A DNA stretch of 64,000 nucleotides from positions 62,001 to 126,000 of the forward strand of contig NZ_JACIDT010000011.1 of NCBI RefSeq assembly GCF_014196495.1. The letters run 5' to 3'. This DNA is from Sphingobium jiangsuense. Its GTDB lineage: Bacteria; Pseudomonadota; Alphaproteobacteria; Sphingomonadales; Sphingomonadaceae. The first letter of the stretch is position 1. Each line of letters opens with the position of its first letter. Below are positions 29,851 through 37,598 of the stretch, in pieces. Below the pieces are notes generated by a model. That model saw only the letters and a list, made by a program, of their open reading frames with translations, was not told the DNA's origin and searched no databases. The translations under genes were made by a program, and so were the position numbers.

Positions 29851-30453
29851 ATGAGGAAAGAGGATGACGCGGCCCCCAGGGGGCAGGAAACCGGGATCAG
29901 CCGCCGGCATCTGGCCGCGCTGCCGCTGGGCGCGGCCGCACTGGCGGCGATGGCGGGCAGCGCCCCGGCGCGGGAAACGCTCGAAGGCCCCTCGCTGGCG
30001 GAGCGGGCGGCGATCGAGGATCTCTTCACCAGCTATGTCTGGTCCTATGATTGCAGCGACGTCGCGCTCTTCCTCTCGCTGTTCGTCGAGGACGACCCGC
30101 TCGTCGTCGGCATGGGCAAGCCGCATCGCGGCAAGAAGGCGATGGCCGACTGGTTCGCCTATCTGCTGGACATAAGGGAGAGGGAAAACGGGCTGTGGCT
30201 GCATCAGGCGGCGCATCATCACTATCGCTGCCACGGCGCGAACTGGCTGGTCTACAGCTATGCGACGCATTTCGCCTATGACCTCGGCGCGAAGGGCTAT
30301 GCGGTGCGCAGCCTGGGCTATTTCGTCAGCGAACTGGTCCGCGCCGGGCAGGGCTTCCGCTTCCGCCGGTTCAGCATCGCCCATTGGGACAAGACCGCGC
30401 TGCCATGGTCGAAGCCGCTGCCCTGGGCCGAAGCCGACGGCCTGAAGTCATGA
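29851..30453 (+). CDS. Exported NTF2/SnoaL-like protein (Tat signal)
   Basis: 200 residues. The N-terminus has a twin-arginine-type signal: SRRHLAALPLGAAALAAM ending in APA. A SnoaL_4/NTF2-like domain follows (about 48-180), beginning ERAAIEDLFTSYVWSYDCSD and containing LHQAAHHHYRCHG. In this fold such pockets bind steroids or aromatics and some members are dehydratases or cyclases; the function here is unknown. The ribosome-binding site GGAGGTGAGAGG is strong. The stop overlaps the next NTF2 gene in an ATGA. Confidence 0.78.
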   Translation: MRKEDDAAPRGQETGISRRHLAALPLGAAALAAMAGSAPARETLEGPSLAERAAIEDLFTSYVWSYDCSDVALFLSLFVEDDPLVVGMGKPHRGKKAMADWFAYLLDIRERENGLWLHQAAHHHYRCHGANWLVYSYATHFAYDLGAKGYAVRSLGYFVSELVRAGQGFRFRRFSIAHWDKTALPWSKPLPWAEADGLKS

Positions 30454-31421
30454 TCGGGCGGCTGCGGGGCCTCGTGCCGGGGCTTGCGTTGGCGGCGCTG
30501 GCGGTCGGGGCGGCGGCCGTGCCGCTCCTGCCCCTCCACGCGCAAGCCGGGGCGGAGAGCGACCATCGCGCGCGGACCGAGGCGACCCGCGCTGTCGCGA
30601 CGCAATTCCTGCGCCGCATGTTCGTGGACCGCGATGTCCGCCGCGCCTATGACGATTTCGCCGCGCCGGATCTGATCCAGCACAACCCGATGATGGCGGA
30701 CGGGCTGGCGGGGCATCGCGCCTATTTCGCGCAGCTGGAGCAGCGCGCGGGAAGCAGCGCGGGCTGGGCCAATGTCAACAACATGATCCTGGTCGACGGC
30801 GATCTGTTCGCCCTGCATCACCATGCCTTTACCGGGCCGGACGACAGGGGCCGGGTGTTCGTCGATATCTGGCGCGTGGCGAACGGCAGGATCGTCGAGC
30901 ATTGGGACGTGATCCAGCCCATTCCCGCCGAAATGGCGCATGACAACGGCATGGGATGCGGCAAGGGCGAGGATCATGCCGCCGCGCTTGCGCTGCGCGA
31001 CACGATCGCCGCGCCCGCCTGCGGCCTGCCCGACAGCGCCGCCTCCCGCAGCCGGAGCCTGGAGGTGGTGGACGCCTATGACCGCATGCTGCGCGGCGGA
31101 CAGGTGAGGGAGGCGGTCGACCGGATGCTGACGGACGACTACCGGCAGCACAGCCCGCTCATAGCGGACGGAAAAGCGGGCGCGCTGGCCTTTCTGGAAC
31201 GGCTGCTCGACAAGGACGCCGCTGCCAAACTGGTGATGGGGCCGGTGCGGATCATCGCGGAAGGGGACTTCGTGCTGATGCACCGGCTGACGCGCTATGC
31301 CGATGGGATGCGCACCGCCAATGTGGAAATCTTCCGGGTGCGGGACGGCCGGATCAGCGCCCATTGGGACGTGAAGCAGCCGATTCCCGAAACGGCCGCC
31401 AACGGCAACGGCATGTGGTGA
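30450..31421 (+). CDS. Exported two-domain NTF2/SnoaL-like protein
   Basis: 323 residues with a signal or anchor helix (LVPGLALAALAVGAAAVPLLPLH) and two tandem SnoaL-like domains of the COG4922 type. Domain one (about 47-165) ends EHWDVIQPIPAEMAHDNGMG and domain two (about 200-323) ends AHWDVKQPIPETAANGNGMW. These endings match the single-domain proteins at 36166 and 50103, so this looks like an internal duplication. Predicted periplasmic. The start overlaps the upstream gene as ATGA. Function unknown; COG4922 members are only predicted aldol-condensation-type enzymes. Confidence 0.75.
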   Translation: MIGRLRGLVPGLALAALAVGAAAVPLLPLHAQAGAESDHRARTEATRAVATQFLRRMFVDRDVRRAYDDFAAPDLIQHNPMMADGLAGHRAYFAQLEQRAGSSAGWANVNNMILVDGDLFALHHHAFTGPDDRGRVFVDIWRVANGRIVEHWDVIQPIPAEMAHDNGMGCGKGEDHAAALALRDTIAAPACGLPDSAASRSRSLEVVDAYDRMLRGGQVREAVDRMLTDDYRQHSPLIADGKAGALAFLERLLDKDAAAKLVMGPVRIIAEGDFVLMHRLTRYADGMRTANVEIFRVRDGRISAHWDVKQPIPETAANGNGMW

Positions 31422-31510
31422 GACGGTCGGAAGCCCTGCCGATGGCCTGATCGCCGCGCCCTTCGCACCCCGTTCAACAGAGGGGGTGACATTTCCGCAT
31501 CATACGGATA

Positions 31511-31537
31511 TAGTATCCAATATAGTCTAACAATAAT
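31511..31537. promoter_or_regulatory. Candidate GntR operator upstream of the first Rieske oxygenase gene
   Basis: AT-rich island in a 268-base intergenic region (31422-31689) otherwise without features. TAGTATCCAATATAGT (31511-31526) is identical to 16 bases at 40140-40155, and ATAGTCTAACAAT (31522-31534) matches the palindrome ATTGTATAACAAT at 10 of 13 positions. It stands about 155 bases before the start codon. Confidence 0.5.
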
Positions 31538-31689
31538 GAGTCCGGATGCCCGTGCGGCGCTGGACGGCGTGTCGGGAGAGGGCCAGCGCGAGACGGGAAA
31601 TACCGGTCGGAACTGGCCCATGCTTGTGAACGAGAAGGGATGGCCCGCCGGGGAGCGGCGGCGCGGTTCCGCAATGGAGGGATGATCGC

Positions 31690-32742
31690 ATGTATTTACG
31701 CAATTGCTGGTATCTTGCCGGTTGGCGGAGCGACTTCGCCGATGGGCAAGTCCATGCCGTTACCATCTTGAACGAGCCGCTGGCGGTGTATGTGACCGGC
31801 CACGGCAAGGCCGTCGCGCTCGAGGACCGCTGCCCCCATCGGGCCGCGCCGCTGTCCAAGGGGCGGCGCGAGGGCGACGACATACGCTGCATGTATCATG
31901 GCATCATGTTCGGCCCCGACGGCGCCTGCACCGAACTGCCCGGCCAGCCGGTCATCCCGCCGTCGGTGTGCGTGCGCAGCTATCTGGTGGAGGAACGCCA
32001 TGGCGGCGTCTGGGTCTGGATGGGCGACGCCGCGCTGGCCGACCCGTCGCTGATCCCCGATTTCATCGGCCCCGACAGCGAGGAGTTCGCGATCACCGCG
32101 TCGCATCTGGACATCGCGGCCGAGGGGCAACTGCTGATCGACAATCTGCTCGACGTGTCGCACGCGCCCTATGTGCATGAGGCGACCTTCGGCGCCGGGG
32201 ACCGCAAGACCATCCAGATGCAGATCGAGGGCGAGCATCAGGCGGTGACCACCCGCCTGGCGCGCGGCGTGCACATCGAACGCTGGCATGTGGGGCGGCA
32301 GAAGAACCCCTATGTGCCGGACATGCCGTCCGACGATCTGGTCATCAACGAGGTGAACGTGCCGGGCGTGTTCACGCTGCGGACCCGCTGCTACGCGCCG
32401 GGCGTGCAGCAGCGCTGCGGCGCCGACGGCATCCCCGCCGAGGATCCGATTCTGGAACGCTCGGTCGGGCAGGTCGTCACCCCGGTGGCGCCGGGCCGCT
32501 GCAAGCTGTTCTTCGCGGTGGGGCCATGGGCGCGCCGCGCCGAGCTGAAGCAGCGCGTGTTCGACATCGCCTGCGAGGCGTTCCAGGAGGACGAGGCGAT
32601 CATCGAGGCGCAGCAGCAGATCATCGACAAGACCCCCGACCGGCCGATGATGACGCTGGGGATGGACGGGCCGCTGGTGCGCTACATGAACATCGTGCGG
32701 CGGCTGAAGAAGGAAGAGGAAGGCGAGGCGGTGGCCGCCTGA
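31690..32742 (+). CDS. Rieske non-haem iron oxygenase (VanA/DdmC-like)
   Basis: 350-residue terminal oxygenase. The Rieske [2Fe-2S] ligands are C48, H50 (EDRCPHRAAP) and C67, H70 (CMYHGIMF). The mononuclear iron site follows the dicamba-monooxygenase pattern DNLLDVSHAPYVH: N152, D155, H158, H163. This subgroup (vanillate O-demethylase, dicamba demethylase) removes O-methyl groups or hydroxylates aromatics, taking electrons from a separate reductase or ferredoxin. No reductase or ferredoxin gene is seen in the window. The substrate is unknown. A GGAGGGATGATCGC leader precedes the ATG. Confidence 0.9.
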   Translation: MYLRNCWYLAGWRSDFADGQVHAVTILNEPLAVYVTGHGKAVALEDRCPHRAAPLSKGRREGDDIRCMYHGIMFGPDGACTELPGQPVIPPSVCVRSYLVEERHGGVWVWMGDAALADPSLIPDFIGPDSEEFAITASHLDIAAEGQLLIDNLLDVSHAPYVHEATFGAGDRKTIQMQIEGEHQAVTTRLARGVHIERWHVGRQKNPYVPDMPSDDLVINEVNVPGVFTLRTRCYAPGVQQRCGADGIPAEDPILERSVGQVVTPVAPGRCKLFFAVGPWARRAELKQRVFDIACEAFQEDEAIIEAQQQIIDKTPDRPMMTLGMDGPLVRYMNIVRRLKKEEEGEAVAA

Positions 32743-32805
32743 CGGCCGGGCCATGCATCGATGCGGCGGGGAAGGGCGGGGCGCGGCGGCGATCCCGCCC
32801 TTTCC

Positions 32806-33999
32806 TCATTCGGCGGGCTGGGGATCGGGCTCGCGCGCGACCAGCCGGAAGGTCGCGAGCGCCGAGCCGACGAGGCAGAAGGCGACGACGACCGCAAGCC
32901 CGCCGCCGTCGCCCCGATAGGCGAGGCCCGCGATCCACGAGGCGATCGCGCCCGCGGTGAAGGTCGTCGCCCCGAACAGGGCGGCGGTGGAGCCGCTGCG
33001 CAGAGGATCGACGCCCAATCCCCCCGCCATCGTGTTCGCCTGCACCGGCGCGATGCTGGCGACGACGAGGAAGAGCAGGCCGACCAGCACCGGCAGGCCG
33101 CCCGCACCGGTTGCGGCGAACAGCAGCAGCGCGGAGGCGAAGACCAGCGCGTTGCGGGCCGACAGGCGCAGCACCTGCGCGGGCATGCGCGTGCGGAGCA
33201 GCCTCCGGTTGATCTGGTTGGCGCAGACGAGGCCGACCGAATTGGCGGCGAAGAGGATGCTGAAGGCGCGCGGCGTCATGCCGTATCCGTCGATCAGCAC
33301 CGTCGCGGAATTGGCGACATAGGTGAAGAAGGCCGCGCTGTTGCATGCCGCCGTGGCGAGATAGCCGAGCAGCTGGCGGTTGCGCAGCAGCGCGACATAG
33401 CTGCGGAAAGGATGCTCGAACCGAGCATTGGCGGCGGTGGCGGCGGAGCGGCTTTCGGTGAGGACGGGAAAGGCGAACAGCAGCGTCAGCAGGCTGAACG
33501 CGGCCATGACGAGGAAGATGAGGCGCCATTCGCCGAACTGGATGATCCCCGCGCCGATCATCGGCGCCAGCACCGGCGCCATGCCGCCGATCAGCGCGAG
33601 CAGGGAAAAGAGGCGCGCCGATTCGCGCGCGTCGAGCCGGTCCCGCACCACCGCCCGGCCCGATACCATCACCGCGCAGGCGCCCAGCGCCTGGAACAGG
33701 CGGGCGGCGAGCAGCACGGGGAAGGCGGTCGCCATCGCGGCGACCAGCGAGGCGAGGGTGAACAACGCCAGCCCGGAGAGGATCATCGGCCGCCGCCCCA
33801 GCCGGTCCGACAGCGGACCCGTCACCAGTTGCCCCGCCGCTATGCCGATCAGGAACACCGAGACGCTCTGCCCGGCCAGCCGCGCCGAAATGCCCAGATT
33901 GGCCGCCAAAGCGGGCATGGCGGGCAGGTACATGTCGATGGCCAGCGGCGCGATCGCGCCGAAGGTGGCCAGCAGGATGATTTCTTTACGGGTCAGCAT
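32806..33999 (-). CDS. MFS transporter, Bcr/CflA drug-efflux type
   Basis: 397 residues, 12 predicted membrane helices. MFS motif A is GPLSDRLGRRPM after helix 2, and the helix-1 DMYLPAMPALAANLG region is typical of Bcr/CflA proton-driven efflux pumps. It may export toxic aromatics or their breakdown products. It is convergent with the Rieske gene and divergent from the aromatic-acid-transporter-like gene; the shared 106-base gap holds an operator-like element. Confidence 0.85.
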   Translation of the reverse strand: MLTRKEIILLATFGAIAPLAIDMYLPAMPALAANLGISARLAGQSVSVFLIGIAAGQLVTGPLSDRLGRRPMILSGLALFTLASLVAAMATAFPVLLAARLFQALGACAVMVSGRAVVRDRLDARESARLFSLLALIGGMAPVLAPMIGAGIIQFGEWRLIFLVMAAFSLLTLLFAFPVLTESRSAATAANARFEHPFRSYVALLRNRQLLGYLATAACNSAAFFTYVANSATVLIDGYGMTPRAFSILFAANSVGLVCANQINRRLLRTRMPAQVLRLSARNALVFASALLLFAATGAGGLPVLVGLLFLVVASIAPVQANTMAGGLGVDPLRSGSTAALFGATTFTAGAIASWIAGLAYRGDGGGLAVVVAFCLVGSALATFRLVAREPDPQPAE

Positions 34000-34040
34000 C
34001 GGGCCTCTGGCTGGTTGGGGGTTGCGCCGGGGAAAAAGCG

Positions 34041-34073
34041 ATATACAATAAATCGTATAACATGATGGTATAC
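34041..34073. promoter_or_regulatory. Candidate operator between divergent MFS genes
   Basis: AT-rich segment with CAATAAATCGTATAACATG. The 14 bases AAATCGTATAACAT (34050-34063) recur exactly, in the opposite orientation, at 48033-48046 upstream of the second Rieske gene. A TATAC half-site lies at each edge. Confidence 0.5.
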
Positions 34074-34105
34074 TAAATATGCCGAGAGGTTCAAGGAGAG
34101 AAGCC

Positions 34106-35428
34106 GTGAGTCATGCTGACGCCGGTTCCGGCCGCGCCCGCTGGACGCCCAAGCAGGTTCAGCTGCTGGTGCTGTTGCAGCTCATCTTCATATTCGACGG
34201 GGTCGACATGCAGATCATTGCCGTCGCGCTGCCCGCGATCGTCGGCGACTGGAACTTGCCGCTGTCGGCGTTCGGGCTGGCGATGGCGGCCGGGCATGCC
34301 GGGTCCTTCGTCGGCGCGCCGGTGGTGGGGATGCTGGCGGACCGCTGGGGGCGGAAACCGGTCATCATCGCCGGGGCGCTGCTGTTCGGGACGATGACGA
34401 TGCTGCTGGCGCTGGCACGCGACCCGCAACAACTGGTGCTGTTGCGCTTCATCGCCGGGCTGGGGCTGGGCGGGTGCGTGCCGCCCGCGCTCGCGCTGGT
34501 GACCGAAAGCATGCCCGCCCAGCGGCGCGGCCTGTGCGTCGCGCTGTCGATGGTGTGCCCGCCGATCGGCATCGCGCTGGCCGGGTTGCTGGCGAAATGG
34601 CTGATTCCGGCGATCGGCTGGGAAGGGCTGTTCCTGACCTGCGGGCTGGCGCCGATCGCCATCGTGCTCCTGCTGGTCTTCTTCCTGCCCGAATCCCCGG
34701 CCTTCCTCGCGTTGCGCGGCGGCAACGAGCAGAAGCTCGCCGCGCTGCTCAAGGCGCTGGCGCTGGAGGCGCCCTCGTTCCGGTCGCGGCAGGGAGACGT
34801 GCCGTTCTTCGCCGCCTTCGGCACCATCTTCGCGGCGGAGCGGCGGGTCGCGGTCGCGGGCCTGTTCGCCGCCTTCTTCTTCGGCTATCTGACGATGAGC
34901 CTGGTGCTCGGCTGGCTGCCCTCGATGTTCACCGCGTCGGGCTATCCCCATGCGCTGGCCGCCACCTCCATCTCCATCTTCAGCCTGGCGGGCATCGCCG
35001 GGGTGCTGGCCACCGGCTGGCTGATCATGAACTGCGGCGAGAGGCTGACGACCAACATCCTGATCGGCGGCGGGATAGTGGTCGCGCTGCTGCTGGGCCT
35101 GACGCTGCCCGCGCCCGACCTGCTCCAGTCCCTTCCGCTGGTCAGCATCATGCTGCTGTCCTTGCTGGGCATGACGATGAACGGCTTGGTCACCGCCCTT
35201 TATACCGGCGCGTCGAGCCTGTTCCCGCCCCATGTCCGGTCCAGCGGCATTGGGCTGGGCAGCATGGTCGGCCGATCCGGTGCGATGTTCGGCGGGTTCG
35301 TCGGGCCGTTCGCCATCGGCCAGCATGGGCCATGGGGCTTCTTCCTCGTCGGCGCGATTTTGCTGGGGCTGGCGATGCTCGGTTTCAATCTCCGGCGCCA
35401 GCGGCTGGCGCCCTCGCCCCTGTCGTGA
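34106..35428 (+). CDS. MFS transporter, aromatic acid:H+ symporter-like
   Basis: 440 residues with 12 membrane helices. The first helix carries FDGVDMQIIAVALPAI, matching the D-x-x-D-like helix-1 motif of PcaK/VanK-type aromatic acid symporters, and motif A is GMLADRWGRKPVI. Likely imports an aromatic acid. I chose the GTG at 34106 because AAGGAGAG sits just upstream; an ATG at 34079 adds nine codons but overlaps the operator-like AT-rich region and has no ribosome-binding site. Confidence 0.82.
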   Translation: MSHADAGSGRARWTPKQVQLLVLLQLIFIFDGVDMQIIAVALPAIVGDWNLPLSAFGLAMAAGHAGSFVGAPVVGMLADRWGRKPVIIAGALLFGTMTMLLALARDPQQLVLLRFIAGLGLGGCVPPALALVTESMPAQRRGLCVALSMVCPPIGIALAGLLAKWLIPAIGWEGLFLTCGLAPIAIVLLLVFFLPESPAFLALRGGNEQKLAALLKALALEAPSFRSRQGDVPFFAAFGTIFAAERRVAVAGLFAAFFFGYLTMSLVLGWLPSMFTASGYPHALAATSISIFSLAGIAGVLATGWLIMNCGERLTTNILIGGGIVVALLLGLTLPAPDLLQSLPLVSIMLLSLLGMTMNGLVTALYTGASSLFPPHVRSSGIGLGSMVGRSGAMFGGFVGPFAIGQHGPWGFFLVGAILLGLAMLGFNLRRQRLAPSPLS

Positions 35429-35520
35429 CGTGCCGGGCCATCCCGGCCTTGCATTGCCGCGCGGGCCGGGCTTTTCTGCATTCCGGCCGGGCTTGCGTCC
35501 CGCATCGATATCGTATACTC

Positions 35521-35566
35521 ATATAATATTCAATATGTGATAACAGTCTGACGATAACAGTCTGAC
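35521..35566. promoter_or_regulatory. Candidate operator with tandem repeat upstream of the DoxX-like gene
   Basis: TAATATTCAATAT is followed by ATGTGATAACAGT, both resembling the region's operator. The 14-base GATAACAGTCTGAC occurs twice in direct tandem (35539-35552 and 35553-35566). The start codon lies 56 bases downstream. Confidence 0.45.
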
Positions 35567-35621
35567 CGGGTGAGCGCGGGTGAAGCGACCGGCGCGCCGG
35601 GGGACATGAGGAGAGGAACGA

Positions 35622-36128
35622 ATGACGGACATGACCATGGGGGCAGGCGCCCGGCAACCGGGCGCGCGGCGCGAGGGGCGGGCCTTCACCATCTTCATCT
35701 ATGCGGTGCAGTTCTTCTTCGGCGGCTGGTTCCTCGCCCATGGCGCCAATCACTGGCTCGAATTCTTCCCCCGGCCGTCGGGGTCGTCGTCCACCTCGCA
35801 TGAGCTGATCGCCGCGCTCAACCATTCGGGCCTGTTCGTGATGGTGAAGGCGCTGGAGATCGTGACCGGCGTGCTGCTGCTTGCCAACCGCTTCGTGCCG
35901 CTGGCAGCGGTCGCGGCCTTTCCCGTCACCCTGTCGATCGCGCATCTCAACCTCGTCGCCAATGACGATGCGATGAGCCATGCGGTCGGGGTTATCATCA
36001 TCCTGCTCAACGGTCTGATCGCGCTCGGCCATCTCGACAAGTTCCTGCCGATGCTGGTGATGAACAATGGCGACCCGACCGATCGGGGGCTGCGCCAGCT
36101 GTTCGGCCGCCGCCGCGACGAGCGCTGA
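35622..36128 (+). CDS. DoxX-like small membrane protein (copy 1)
   Basis: 168 residues with four predicted membrane helices (about 25-45, 72-92, 95-115, 122-142) and a basic C-terminal tail. It shares the pattern ...K-x-L-E-I-x-x-G-x-L-L-L-A-N-R-F-x-P-L with three other membrane proteins in this region (36666, 40397, 45083). DoxX-family proteins are inner-membrane proteins associated with quinone-linked or oxidative stress redox complexes; the function here is not known. It heads a three-gene set with an NTF2-like gene and a second DoxX-like gene. Confidence 0.75.
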   Translation: MTDMTMGAGARQPGARREGRAFTIFIYAVQFFFGGWFLAHGANHWLEFFPRPSGSSSTSHELIAALNHSGLFVMVKALEIVTGVLLLANRFVPLAAVAAFPVTLSIAHLNLVANDDAMSHAVGVIIILLNGLIALGHLDKFLPMLVMNNGDPTDRGLRQLFGRRRDER

Positions 36129-36165
36129 TCCGGCCGATCTCCCAATCGAATAAAAGGAAAAGACG

Positions 36166-36666
36166 ATGCGAGCATGGGTGCATGGCTTGTGCATAGCGGC
36201 GGGCATCGCGGCGCCGGTCGCGCTGACCTTCTGGTTCACGTCCGACTATGGACCGCGCAGCAAGGCGCATTATGCCGCGGTGGAGGAAAGCCAGGCGACA
36301 CCGAAGGAGGTCGTGATGGCGTTCGAGAAGATGGGCATCGACGAACGCAGGCCGAAAGAGGCGGTGGAGCGCTATTTCTCGCCCGACGTGATCGACCATG
36401 ATCCCAATGTCGCGGGCGACCGGCAGTCGATCATCGATCATCTTTCCGCCCTCGACTGGGACAAGGCGGGGCCGACGCGCACGATCAAGCATGTTATCGC
36501 CGAGGGCGACATGGTGGCGGTGCATCATCATCTCGTCCGCCAGCCGGGAACGAAGGGGATCGCGGCGGTCGACATGTTCCGCGTGAAGGAGGGCAAGATC
36601 GTCGAGCATTGGAGCGTGCTCCAGCCGCTGCCCGAAACCTCGCCCAACCGCCATGGAGCCTTCTGA
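36166..36666 (+). CDS. Exported SnoaL-like protein (COG4922 type)
   Basis: 166 residues. An N-terminal hydrophobic segment (HGLCIAAGIAAPVALTFWF) acts as signal or anchor, so the NTF2-fold domain (about 45-166) should be periplasmic. The core has YFSPDVIDHDPNVAGDRQSI and VHHHLVRQPG, with the C-terminal EHWSVLQPLPETSPNRHGAF. It is a close paralogue of the protein at 50103 (long identical blocks, e.g. FSPDVIDHDPNVAGDRQSII). The histidine-rich pocket suggests metal or acid-base chemistry, unproven. Its stop overlaps the next gene by one base (TGATG). Confidence 0.78.
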   Translation: MRAWVHGLCIAAGIAAPVALTFWFTSDYGPRSKAHYAAVEESQATPKEVVMAFEKMGIDERRPKEAVERYFSPDVIDHDPNVAGDRQSIIDHLSALDWDKAGPTRTIKHVIAEGDMVAVHHHLVRQPGTKGIAAVDMFRVKEGKIVEHWSVLQPLPETSPNRHGAF

Positions 36667-37316
36667 TGTCTGACGCGGCGCGCATCGCGCATATCGACGG
36701 CGCGCGGGCGGTGGTCATCGTCCGCTGGGTGCTGGGGGTGCAGTGCCTGCTGTCGGGGTTGAACTGGTGGTTTCGGATATTGCCCTTCCCCAACATCCTC
36801 GATCCGGTCGGCGGGCCGATGAAGCATCAGGTGATCGCCGCGATGATCGCGACCGGATGGATGTTCAGCGCCGCCAAGATCGTCGAGATTCTGGTCGGGG
36901 TGGCGCTGCTCGCGAACCGGTTCGCGGTGCTGATCCTCGTCGTGGCCTTCCCGATCCTGATGACGACCTTCCTGCTCGACGCCATTCCGTTCGGCCGCGC
37001 GGCGGTGGGGTTCGCGGCAGGGCAGGTGACGGGCGCCAATTTGTGGGCGGCCTTTCTCGACATGATCTTCTTCGGCGGCGCGGTGTTCCTGATGCAGGGC
37101 CATCTGATGATCGAATGGTTCGGCAATTACCGGCAGCTCTTCACCCCCACGCCGGACGCGGCGGTGCCGGATCGCGGCTGGTCCTGCCCGCGCGCGATGG
37201 CGGTGCTGCGCTGGGCGTCGATCCTGATCGGCGGCGCGTCGACGGTCTGGATCGTCGGCATGGTCGGGCAATGGCTGATCCCGTGGAGCAGCCTCGCGGT
37301 ACTGGCGCCGCGCTGA
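36666..37316 (+). CDS. DoxX-like membrane protein (copy 2)
   Basis: 216 residues, four to five predicted membrane helices. The first helix ends SGLNWWFRI and the second contains KIVEILVGVALLANRF, the signature shared with the other DoxX-like copies. A C-terminal extension (about 165-216) adds one more helix (ASILIGGASTVWIVGMVG). The start overlaps the SnoaL gene by one base, so translation is coupled and the two products may work together at the inner membrane. Confidence 0.75.
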   Translation: MSDAARIAHIDGARAVVIVRWVLGVQCLLSGLNWWFRILPFPNILDPVGGPMKHQVIAAMIATGWMFSAAKIVEILVGVALLANRFAVLILVVAFPILMTTFLLDAIPFGRAAVGFAAGQVTGANLWAAFLDMIFFGGAVFLMQGHLMIEWFGNYRQLFTPTPDAAVPDRGWSCPRAMAVLRWASILIGGASTVWIVGMVGQWLIPWSSLAVLAPR

Positions 37317-37451
37317 GGCGCGTGAAGGAACGTTGCCCGTGTGGGCGGTGTGGGGAAGGGCTGATATAGCCCCGATCGTCACCCTGAGCCTGGTTGGCTG
37401 CGCTGGCCTTCGGCTCAGCGGCCATTTCCCCGGATTGAGCAGCTTGATGGA

Positions 37452-37474
37452 GCTGAAACAAGTTCAGCATGACG
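37452..37474. repeat. Short intergenic palindromic element
   Basis: GCTGAA (37452-37457) and TTCAGC (37463-37468) flank ACAAG, followed by ATGACG. The same words (tgaaacaagttcagcatgac) resemble a short dispersed repeat I associate with sphingomonad genomes; copy number cannot be checked here. The 282-base gap 37317-37598 holds this, a terminator and no gene. Confidence 0.35.
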
Positions 37475-37544
37475 ATTGAAGGCGAAGGTCCACTTCTGCC
37501 CACCGTCACTCATTGCGGCGAGTTCACAAAACAGCATGACCGCC

Positions 37545-37577
37545 CAAAAAGAACGGCGGCCCGCAAGGACCGCCGCT
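37545..37577 (-). terminator. Rho-independent terminator of the first TonB receptor gene
   Basis: Read on the minus strand, CGGCGGTCC, a TTGC loop and GGGCCGCCG (37554-37575) form a GC-rich stem followed by TTCTTTTT. It lies about 22 bases after the stop codon of the receptor gene. Confidence 0.8.
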
Positions 37578-37598
37578 CCATGATCCCGCCGCTTCGCG

